DNA of 6,190 nucleotides from an uncultured Lachnospiraceae bacterium (lineage in GTDB: Bacteria > Bacillota > Clostridia > Lachnospirales > Lachnospiraceae), in assembly GCA_905209865.1 (NCBI GenBank), contig CAJLUP010000104.1:1-6190 (forward strand), given 5' to 3'. Shown in pieces: positions 1-5,298 of the stretch; position 1 is the stretch's first letter; the number at the start of each line of letters is the position of its first letter. Below the pieces are notes generated by a model. It was not told where the DNA came from. It saw only the letters and a list, made by a program, of their open reading frames with translations, and did no database searches. The position numbers and the translations under genes were made by a program.

Positions 1-107
1 AAGCGCCGGATGTGCAGACAGAAGTGCAGGAGCAGAAAGCGCCGGATGTGCAGACGGAAGTGCAGGAGCAGATAGCGCCGAATGTGCAGGCGGCAGTACA
101 AAGTCAG
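1..107 (+). repeat. Three tandem 36-bp in-frame coding repeats
   Basis: The unit encodes KAPDVQTEVQEQ. Copy 1 (1-35, first base cut off) and copy 2 (36-71) differ at one silent base. Copy 3 (72-107) is degenerate and encodes IAPNVQAAVQSQ. The array runs off the left edge, so the true copy number is larger or unknown. It lies in the probable stalk or linker of the surface protein and keeps the reading frame. Confidence 0.9.
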
Positions 108-2306
108 CCAAAGCAGGATATCTCAGAGGCAGTACAGCAGAATACAGAAAAAGTCGGGGAAACTTTAAGTGCAGGCGATACACAGACAGGAGAGACGACA
201 GTAAGGAAAGTTCAGATCGCAGAGCAGACGTATCCGACTCTCGCTGAAGCATTTGCGGCGGCAAAAGACGGAGATGTGTTGAGACTTTTAGAAAATACAG
301 AAGTTTCACAACCGATATTGCTGACAAAGAATGTGACATTAGATACAAATGGATTTACTGTATCGGCAGCAGCCGGATTTAAAGGTAATTTTATGTTCAC
401 GAATCGCGGAACATTCAATATTGTCGGAAACGGAAAGATCGACGGCGGTGCAGGACCGTACCCTCTGATTGTGATCAATAACAGTAACAGCGCGGTTTTA
501 AATATCGGCGGCGGTGAGATTACAGGTCAGGGCGTGGTGCAGAATGTAAGCGGTATTGTAAACATTACAGGCGGAACATTGACGGCATCGACGAGAAATA
601 CGGTTCTTTCCCAACTCGGAGAAGTTCATATAAGCGAAACGGCACACCTTGCGGCAGAGGGAGAGGGAAAATCGGCGGTTCAGGTGATCGGTTCGAAGAT
701 GACGCTTTCAGGAAATGCTGTATTGTCAGGAAACGGCGGAATCGATGTGTTTAACAGCAACAGAAATGAGGCAGGTACTGTTCCGGCAAAAGTTGAGATT
801 ACGGGCGGTCAGATTGAGACAAAAGATTTTCCACTCTCTGGAAATAATCAGGAATCGGCAGGATCAGAAGTGACGATCACAGGCGGAAGCCTGAAAAATG
901 TATCGGGTGGAACTGCTGTTTACTGGCCGATGGAAGGAACCCTTACGATCGGCGGCAATGCAGTGATCGAAGGAGGAACCGGAATCGAAGCGAAAATGGG
1001 AACAATTACGATCAAAGATAACGCAGTTATCACAGGAACAGGCGCATGGAGGGAGGATAAGCCGCAAAACGGCGGATCGAGTCCCGAAGGTTCGGCATTC
1101 CTTGGATCAACGCAGATGTATGACGGCTGTATCAATGATTCCTCCCTTGTAGTCAATATTATCGGCGGAACGCTTAAGAGTGCAAACGGCAATGCGGTTA
1201 CGATCTACAATACAGAAGAAAAAGCAGAAGTGAAAGCAGACATTTCTGTGACAGGCGGATCTTTGCAGCCGGCAGCAGGAAAAGGCGTGGTCAAATCAAT
1301 TACAAGCGGAAATAATACGACCTGTTTTGATCCGGACAGAAAGACGCTTGATACAATGAAATCAAATACAACCGTAAAAGTGGCGAAGGATGCAGCTATT
1401 GCGGCAACGGATAAAGACGGCAAGACAACATATTATAATACAGTGGAGGAAGCTCTTGAATTAAATACAGAAGACGGAAATATCCACATTTATATTAATG
1501 GAGATTCTTCCATAAAACAGGAAGCTTTGGAAGGAGAAAATATAATTCTGACGATTGCTCCGGGGGTTGTTTTGGATGTAACGTCCGGTATTGACGGAAT
1601 GATCGTAAAAGAGACGATCCATGAGGATGGTTCTAAGACATATGAACTTGTCGGTGCGGAAGAACTTGCATCGCCGAAAAATGTAACGGTTGCGGCAGAT
1701 AGTAAAACAGTGCATATCGGTGGAACGATCCGGCTGAAAGCGTCGGCAGAGCACGATTTGGATCAGGTGGAATATCTCTATCGGTGGTATAAAGACGGCG
1801 TTTTGATGGAAGGAGCAGTTTCTTCAGAACTGGAAGTTACAGAGAGCGGAAGCTATGCTGTCGAAGTATTTGCGGTTTTGGAAAAAGACGGAATAACCCT
1901 TACTTCCGTAGGGGCAAAGAGCGATGCTGTCCAATGCACAGTGACGCCGCATGAATACGAAGAAAAATGGAGTTCGGACGGAAAAGTTCACTGGCATGAA
2001 TGCACAATCTGCAAAAATAAAACAGATGCAGCAGAGCATACATTCGGAGAATGGAAAGTAACAGAGAAGGCAACTGAGAAAAAGAACGGAAGCAAAGAAC
2101 GGATCTGTACCGTATGCGGTCACAAAGAAACAGCAGTGATAAAAGCTTTCGGCAAATCAGAAGCGCCGAAAAAAGAAACACAGAAAACAGCTTCTGTGAA
2201 AACAGGTGATACAGCAAATCCGGCAGTTTACATTCTATTTCTTGTTCTCACGGGCGGAGTGATCGCGATAATGGCGGCAGGAAACAGAAAGAACAGAAGA
2301 AAATAG
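1..2306 (+). CDS. Sortase-anchored surface protein with beta-helix repeats, Ig-like and CxxC domains (5' partial)
   Basis: The reading frame is open from the left edge (first whole codon at base 3) to the TAG at 2304-2306, so the true start and any signal peptide lie outside. Residues below count from the GTG at base 12, which is only an internal codon. Residues 1-32 are a Gln/Glu-rich 12-residue tandem repeat. Residues about 65-480 hold many short Gly/Thr/Val/Ile-rich segments of the type ITGG(T/S/Q)L, as in right-handed beta-helix proteins. Residues about 553-644 look Ig-like (W592, YKDG, then YAVEV). Residues about 653-710 carry two CxxC pairs (C664/C667, C699/C702) with nearby His and Trp, a probable metal-binding or disulfide module. 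The C-terminus has VKTGD at 729-733, a hydrophobic stretch at about 737-757 and a basic tail, the layout of a sortase substrate with a non-LPxTG motif. It is inferred to be a wall-linked adhesin or matrix-binding protein; the ligand is unknown. Confidence 0.88.
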   Translation, partial: APDVQTEVQEQKAPDVQTEVQEQIAPNVQAAVQSQPKQDISEAVQQNTEKVGETLSAGDTQTGETTVRKVQIAEQTYPTLAEAFAAAKDGDVLRLLENTEVSQPILLTKNVTLDTNGFTVSAAAGFKGNFMFTNRGTFNIVGNGKIDGGAGPYPLIVINNSNSAVLNIGGGEITGQGVVQNVSGIVNITGGTLTASTRNTVLSQLGEVHISETAHLAAEGEGKSAVQVIGSKMTLSGNAVLSGNGGIDVFNSNRNEAGTVPAKVEITGGQIETKDFPLSGNNQESAGSEVTITGGSLKNVSGGTAVYWPMEGTLTIGGNAVIEGGTGIEAKMGTITIKDNAVITGTGAWREDKPQNGGSSPEGSAFLGSTQMYDGCINDSSLVVNIIGGTLKSANGNAVTIYNTEEKAEVKADISVTGGSLQPAAGKGVVKSITSGNNTTCFDPDRKTLDTMKSNTTVKVAKDAAIAATDKDGKTTYYNTVEEALELNTEDGNIHIYINGDSSIKQEALEGENIILTIAPGVVLDVTSGIDGMIVKETIHEDGSKTYELVGAEELASPKNVTVAADSKTVHIGGTIRLKASAEHDLDQVEYLYRWYKDGVLMEGAVSSELEVTESGSYAVEVFAVLEKDGITLTSVGAKSDAVQCTVTPHEYEEKWSSDGKVHWHECTICKNKTDAAEHTFGEWKVTEKATEKKNGSKERICTVCGHKETAVIKAFGKSEAPKKETQKTASVKTGDTANPAVYILFLVLTGGVIAIMAAGNRKNRRK

Positions 2307-2394
2307 AAAGAATGAAAAGGGATTAAAAGTCAAACAGGAATAAAAAAGCAGAAGCTTAAGAAAACGAAACTAATACAATTAGAAAATGAAAAAA

Positions 2395-2428
2395 GGAAGG
2401 CAGCGGTTTAGTTGGATCGTTGCCTTCC
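2395..2428 (-). terminator. Intrinsic terminator of dapA, possibly bidirectional
   Basis: An 11-bp stem (2395-2405 with 2418-2428, one G-T wobble) encloses a 12-nt loop. Read on the minus strand it is followed by six T (2394-2389) and another T-rich run, and it sits about 40 nt past the dapA stop, which makes it a good dapA terminator. Read on the plus strand the tail is only CTTTGTATT, so it would be a weaker stop for the surface-protein gene, which ends about 90 nt earlier. The rest of the 2307-2468 gap is A-rich and shows nothing else. Confidence 0.85.
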
Positions 2429-2468
2429 CTTTGTATTCCTATAGAAAAATGTTTATGCAGTAGAACTT

Positions 2469-3353
2469 TTACAGCAATCCGAATCCGGTCATTGCTTTTT
2501 TCAGCAGTTCTTTGTGCTGATCTTCTAATTCTGTAAGCGGAGATCTAAGCGGACCGACTTCTTTGCCCATCATATTCAGGGCGGCTTTTACAGGGATCGG
2601 GTTGACTTCACAGAAAAGCGCGTCACAAAGCGGAAGCGCGTCTAACTGCATTTTGCAGCTTCCTGCTGTATCGCCTGAAAGATATTTCGTTACCATGTCG
2701 TGAACGTAAGTCGGAGCTACGTTGGAAAGTACGGAGATAACACCGATTCCGCCAAGGGAGAGAAGCGGTACTACCTGATCGTCATTTCCGGAATAAAGAT
2801 CGATGTTTCCGTCGCACAGATGCATGATCTTTGCACCGATTGAAATATCGCCGGAAGCCTCTTTGATGCCGACAATATTATCTACATTTTTAACAAGATG
2901 AGCTACAGTTGCAGGCTGGATCGCACATCCTGTACGGCTCGGTACATTATAGAGGATCGCCGGAATATCGACTGCATTACAGATCTGTGTATAGTGAGCG
3001 ATCAAACCATTCTGTGTCGCTTTGTTATAGTACGGTGTGACAAGAAGGAGTCCGTCTGCTCCGTCTTTAGCGGCTTCCTGAGAAAGCTGGATCGCTGTGC
3101 GTGTAGAGTTGGATCCTGTACCTGCGATCACCGGAATGCGGTGGTTGACACGTTCGATGGCAAAACGGATCACTTTGCTGTGTTCTTCTTCGGACATTGT
3201 TGCTGATTCTCCGGTTGTTCCGCAGATGATGATCGCATCTGTTCCGCCGGCAATCTGTTCTTCAAGCAGTTCTGCAAGTTTATCGTAATTGACTTCAAGA
3301 TCTGATTTCATAGGAGTAACGATTGCTACGCCTGCGCCTTTGAAAATTGACAT
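2469..3353 (-). CDS. dapA: 4-hydroxy-tetrahydrodipicolinate synthase
   Basis: DapA condenses pyruvate with aspartate-4-semialdehyde, the first committed step towards diaminopimelate (cell wall) and lysine; it is cytosolic and usually a homotetramer. The 294-residue length fits the family. Visible motifs are GTTGES at 45-50 (catalytic Thr region), TPYYNK at 106-111, YNVPSRTG at 135-142 with the catalytic Tyr135 and substrate-binding Arg140, and GIKEASGD at 162-169 with Lys164 as the Schiff-base lysine. NPIPVKAAL near the C-terminus is also typical. I chose the ATG at 3353 because an AGGAGGA ribosome binding site (3361-3367) lies 7 nt upstream and the protein then begins at the family's normal N-terminus. 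The frame stays open for 80 more codons upstream, but those codons are the lysine riboswitch. No other lysine-pathway gene follows; it is convergent with the surface-protein gene. Confidence 0.97.
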   Translation of the reverse strand: MSIFKGAGVAIVTPMKSDLEVNYDKLAELLEEQIAGGTDAIIICGTTGESATMSEEEHSKVIRFAIERVNHRIPVIAGTGSNSTRTAIQLSQEAAKDGADGLLLVTPYYNKATQNGLIAHYTQICNAVDIPAILYNVPSRTGCAIQPATVAHLVKNVDNIVGIKEASGDISIGAKIMHLCDGNIDLYSGNDDQVVPLLSLGGIGVISVLSNVAPTYVHDMVTKYLSGDTAGSCKMQLDALPLCDALFCEVNPIPVKAALNMMGKEVGPLRSPLTELEDQHKELLKKAMTGFGLL

Positions 3354-3360
3354 AATTAAT

Positions 3361-3367
3361 TCCTCCT
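3361..3367 (-). promoter_or_regulatory. dapA ribosome binding site
   Basis: The minus strand reads AGGAGGA, followed by ATTAATT and then ATG at 3353-3351. The near-perfect match and 7-nt spacing decide the dapA start against the longer open frame that begins at 3593. Confidence 0.92.
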
Positions 3368-3400
3368 TAATTTGTGCGTTGTTTTGATAGTACTTTGCGT

Positions 3401-3431
3401 AAATAAAAGAAACGGCAGGATGCGCCGTCTC
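3401..3431 (-). terminator. Riboswitch expression-platform terminator upstream of dapA
   Basis: On the minus strand an 8-bp stem, GAGACGGC with GCCGTTTC (3431-3424 with 3416-3409, one G-U pair), with a 7-nt loop, is followed directly by TTTTATTT (3408-3401). It lies between the lysine aptamer and the dapA ribosome binding site, as expected for a lysine-induced transcription stop. Between aptamer and terminator, GTATAC and GTATAT (about 3452-3435) could form a competing hairpin, but the exact antiterminator is not resolved. Confidence 0.85.
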
Positions 3432-3449
3432 AAAATATACTTTACGGTA

Positions 3450-3624
3450 TACTTCGATAGCTCTCCATCTTGCGATGACAGTCATGGCGCTGTTGACGAC
3501 ATGCCCAAGGAAGAGGGGTTCAAGTCTCCTTATCCTTTCGGCATCTTCCCCTTTCTGATGAGTTCTTCTGTTCTTGAATACATCCGTCATCATACTTATG
3601 AAAAATGCGACCTCTATCTCGTTC
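3450..3624 (-). promoter_or_regulatory. Lysine riboswitch (L-box) aptamer
   Basis: Read on the minus strand, the segment carries the landmarks of the lysine aptamer in order: GAGATAGAGGTCGCA (3620-3606), AAGTATGATGA (3597-3587), GAAAGGGGAAGATGCCGAA (3555-3537), CTTGGGCAT (3509-3501), and GACTGTCA followed by GATGGAGAGCTATC (3483-3456). P1 closes through GATAG (3618-3614) with CTATC (3460-3456). ATGCC (3544-3540) pairs with GGCAT (3505-3501). The roughly 170-nt length fits the class. Lysine binding stabilises P1 and is expected to favour the downstream terminator, lowering dapA expression when lysine is plentiful. Confidence 0.95.
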
Positions 3625-3635
3625 CTTTATTAGTT

Positions 3636-3641
3636 ATTATA
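3636..3641 (-). promoter_or_regulatory. Possible second dapA -10 box
   Basis: A perfect TATAAT on the minus strand would place a transcription start near 3629, just before the aptamer. No good -35 box lies at the right distance (TTCGCA at 15 nt and TTGGTT at 19 nt are the nearest), so it is weaker evidence than the promoter at 3733-3705. Confidence 0.4.
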
Positions 3642-3704
3642 TGAAAAATTCTGTTTTGCGAACCAAAAATCAGGTTATGCAAAAGACTTCATCTAACATA
3701 AAAA

Positions 3705-3733
3705 ATCATAACACCCGTATGGAACGATGTCAA
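3705..3733 (-). promoter_or_regulatory. dapA sigma-A-type promoter
   Basis: The minus strand has TTGACA (3733-3728), a 17-nt spacer and TATGAT (3710-3705), with an extended -10 TG one base upstream. The predicted start is near 3698, giving a dapA leader of about 345 nt that contains the whole riboswitch. It is divergent from the plus-strand promoter at 3746, with only 12 bp between the two -35 boxes. Confidence 0.85.
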
Positions 3734-3745
3734 CTGTTTTGCTCT

Positions 3746-3774
3746 TTGACAAGAAAATTATTTCATGATAAAAT
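3746..3774 (+). promoter_or_regulatory. Plus-strand sigma-A-type promoter
   Basis: TTGACA (3746-3751), a 17-nt spacer and TAAAAT (3769-3774) form a near-consensus promoter with a predicted start near 3781. It is the only convincing promoter seen ahead of the molybdenum hydroxylase operon, about 230 nt upstream of its first codon. The transcript meets an intrinsic terminator within about 10 nt of its start, so it either makes a very short RNA or is controlled by attenuation. Confidence 0.8.
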
Positions 3775-3787
3775 ATGTATATCTGCA

Positions 3788-3822
3788 GTGTGAATGACGA
3801 GATTTTCATTTGCACTTTTTTT
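3788..3822 (+). terminator. Promoter-proximal intrinsic terminator or attenuator
   Basis: GTGTGAATGA (3788-3797) pairs with TCATTTGCAC (3806-3815) in a 10-bp stem with two G-U pairs and an 8-nt loop, followed by seven T (3816-3822). No plus-strand gene lies upstream for it to end, since dapA runs the other way, so its only evident target is the transcript from the promoter at 3746-3774. Confidence 0.75.
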
Positions 3823-3858
3823 ATTCTATAGGAGATTTCGATTTCCTATAGAATAAAA
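3819..3858 (+). repeat. 18-bp inverted repeat with TTCG loop
   Basis: TTTTATTCTATAGGAGAT (3819-3836) and its partner (3841-3858) pair at all 18 positions with one G-U wobble, around a TTCG tetraloop (3837-3840). The T-rich end is on the 5' side, so it is not an ordinary terminator on either strand. Its left arm overlaps the T-tract of the preceding terminator. It may be an RNA stability or processing element, an operator, or a copy of a dispersed repeat. Confidence 0.85.
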
Positions 3859-3983
3859 CCCTCCGGCAGGATGCGCACGCCGTAATAAGGAAGTTTACCG
3901 TTCTGCGGTATTGCGGCGGCGCGCAAAGCGCCAAGCCTCTTATGAGTGAAGGGCGGGGGAGATGAAGTGGGTTTGGCCACTTT
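3859..3983 (+). promoter_or_regulatory. GC-rich structured leader of the hydroxylase operon, unknown class
   Basis: This stretch is clearly more GC-rich than the AT-rich DNA to its left and has no convincing gene. It can form several stems: CGCCG (3878-3882) with CGGCG (3914-3918), extended across an internal loop by TGCGC (3872-3876) with GCGCA (3921-3925); TACCG with CGGTA (about 3896-3910); GGCGC (3918-3922) with GCGCC (3928-3932) on a GCAAA loop; and AAGTGG (3965-3970) with CCACTT (3977-3982). The third stem shares bases with the first, so the two folds exclude each other. It ends about 15 nt before the ribosome binding site of the FAD-subunit gene. A cis-regulatory RNA is inferred; a molybdenum-cofactor riboswitch was considered but not recognised. 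Confidence 0.5.
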
Positions 3984-3998
3984 GTTATGTATCAGGAA

Positions 3999-4003
3999 AG
4001 GAG
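3999..4003 (+). promoter_or_regulatory. Ribosome binding site of the FAD-subunit gene
   Basis: AGGAG at 3999-4003 is 7 nt from the GTG at 4011 but only 1 nt from the in-frame ATG at 4005, and it lies downstream of the ATG at 3987. Spacing therefore favours the GTG start. Confidence 0.7.
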
Positions 4004-4010
4004 AATGATT

Positions 4011-4814
4011 GTGCTTACGATAGGGAATTATGTAAAGGCGAAAACGCCGGAAGAAGCATACGAATTAAATCAGGCGCGCACCAGCAGGATTATGGGCGGA
4101 ATGATGTGGATGCGCCTCTCAAATGCAAGAGTGAAAACATTGATCGATATTTCAGGCCTAGGATTGGATCAAATAGAAGAAACAGAAGATGAGATCCGAA
4201 TTGGAGCGATGTGTACGCTGCGTCAAATTGAGCAAAGCGAAGCGCTCAAAGAGTTATGCGGAGACGGCATAGCAGAGGCGGTGCGTCATATTGTCGGAGT
4301 TCAGTTTCGGAATCAGGCGACAGTCGGAGGAAGTATTTACGGAAGATTTGGATTTTCTGACGTCTTAACGGCATTTTTGGCATTAGATACATATGTAGAA
4401 CTTTATGGTGGAGGAAGAGTTGGTTTAGCTGAATTTGCAAAGAAAAATCCAGATAATGATCTTCTTCTTTCCGTAGTTGTCAAGAAGAATAAGAGATCGT
4501 TTCGCTATGACTCGATCCGGCAGACGAAAACGGATTTCCCTGTGATCGCCTGTTCTGTATCAAGAGAGAAGGGAAACGGACAGGAAGCGTGGTACTTTGC
4601 AGTAGGTGCAAGACCGATGAAGGCGGAACTTGTCGAAGAGAAATGGTCCATCGGCAAAGATACGCCTGAGGAGAAGATTGAGGAATACGCGTCTTTGGCG
4701 GCGGCAGAATTTAAGTATGGTACAAATATGCGCGGAAGCGCCCAGTACAGGCAGCATTTGGCAAAGGTTCTTATCAAGAGAGAAATGATGTCGATTTTAT
4801 CGGAGGAAGTATGA
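4011..4814 (+). CDS. Molybdenum hydroxylase FAD-binding subunit (xanthine dehydrogenase family)
   Basis: This is the FAD subunit (CoxM/XdhB type) that takes electrons from the 2Fe-2S clusters and passes them to the final acceptor. With the GTG start it has 267 residues, near the usual 270-300. The region RIMGGMMWM (27-35) occupies the first FAD site, where the family normally has AGGTDL, so the GG is kept but TD is not. RNQATVGGSIYGR (100-112) is the second, well-conserved FAD motif. RGSAQYRQHL (241-250) matches the conserved C-terminal end. The GTG at 4011 is preferred on ribosome-binding-site spacing; ATG at 4005 or 3987 would add 2 or 8 residues. The stop overlaps the next start, so the two are probably translationally coupled. 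Family assignment is firm; the substrate (xanthine, hypoxanthine, another N-heterocycle or an aldehyde) cannot be told from this subunit. Confidence 0.9.
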   Translation: MLTIGNYVKAKTPEEAYELNQARTSRIMGGMMWMRLSNARVKTLIDISGLGLDQIEETEDEIRIGAMCTLRQIEQSEALKELCGDGIAEAVRHIVGVQFRNQATVGGSIYGRFGFSDVLTAFLALDTYVELYGGGRVGLAEFAKKNPDNDLLLSVVVKKNKRSFRYDSIRQTKTDFPVIACSVSREKGNGQEAWYFAVGARPMKAELVEEKWSIGKDTPEEKIEEYASLAAAEFKYGTNMRGSAQYRQHLAKVLIKREMMSILSEEV

Positions 4815-5296
4815 TGGAGATACAGTTCATTTTAAATAACAAACAGGTGAAAGCGGAAGTTGGCGCGGATACAATTTTGTTAAATGTTTTGAGAGATCTC
4901 GGCTGCAAGAGTGTAAAATGCGGATGTGAGACGACAAACTGCGGCTTGTGTACGGTTTGGATTAACGGGAAATCTCGTCTTTCCTGTTCGGTTCTTGCTG
5001 CAAGTATTGCAGGAGAAGAAGTTACGACGCTGGAAGGCGTTGAAAAAGAAGCTGCGCAGTTCGGCGAATTTTTGGCAAATGAAGGAGCGGAGCAGTGCGG
5101 ATTTTGTTCTCCGGGATTTATTATGAACGTGCTTGCAATGGTAAGAGAACTTCAGAATCCGACATTGGATGAGATTAAAGAATACCTTGCGGGAAATCTT
5201 TGCCGCTGTACAGGATATATGGGGCAGCTTCGCGCGATTAAAAAATATATGGAAGTAAAGAATGCAGATCAAAAGAACGGAAGAGAGGAGGAGTAG
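4814..5296 (+). CDS. Molybdenum hydroxylase 2Fe-2S subunit (xanthine dehydrogenase family)
   Basis: This small electron-transfer subunit has 160 residues, the usual size. The N-terminal plant-ferredoxin-like domain binds one 2Fe-2S cluster through C38, C43, C46 and C58 (CxxxxCGLC, then SC). An additional Cys36 precedes the first ligand. The C-terminal four-helix domain binds the second cluster through QCGFCSPG (C95, C98) and GNLCRCTGY (C130, C132), the signature of the molybdenum hydroxylase family. A GGAGG site at 4802-4806 is 7 nt from the ATG at 4814 and 4 nt from the ATG at 4811; the two starts are adjacent in-frame codons and differ by one residue. Both overlap the upstream stop codon. 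It bridges the molybdopterin subunit and the FAD subunit encoded on either side. Confidence 0.96.
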   Translation: MEIQFILNNKQVKAEVGADTILLNVLRDLGCKSVKCGCETTNCGLCTVWINGKSRLSCSVLAASIAGEEVTTLEGVEKEAAQFGEFLANEGAEQCGFCSPGFIMNVLAMVRELQNPTLDEIKEYLAGNLCRCTGYMGQLRAIKKYMEVKNADQKNGREEE

Positions 5297-5298
5297 GC

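Noticed and set aside
1..107. CRISPR-like array
   Set aside because: The 36-bp units abut without spacers and keep the reading frame of the surface protein.
2898..3288. Plus-strand open frames opposite dapA
   Set aside because: They are antisense to strongly conserved dapA codons and have no ribosome binding site or recognisable product.
3354..3593. N-terminal extension of dapA to a 374-residue protein
   Set aside because: The extra codons coincide with the lysine riboswitch and its terminator; the 294-residue form starts at an ideal ribosome binding site and fits the family length.
3942..3965. Seven-codon upstream open frame in the hydroxylase leader
   Set aside because: It has no ribosome binding site and no repeated codon of regulatory meaning, so a leader peptide is not supported.
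3859..3983. Moco riboswitch, c-di-GMP, cobalamin or ydaO-type riboswitch
   Set aside because: Short matches such as GCAAAGC, GGGGGA and TTTGGCC occur, but no class's ordered set of conserved motifs could be followed through; left as unknown class.
3962..4192. 76-codon plus-strand open frame (MKWVWPL...)
   Set aside because: Its start touches GGGGGAG with no spacing, it overlaps the FAD-subunit gene in another frame, and the product is basic and featureless. It is most likely a shadow.
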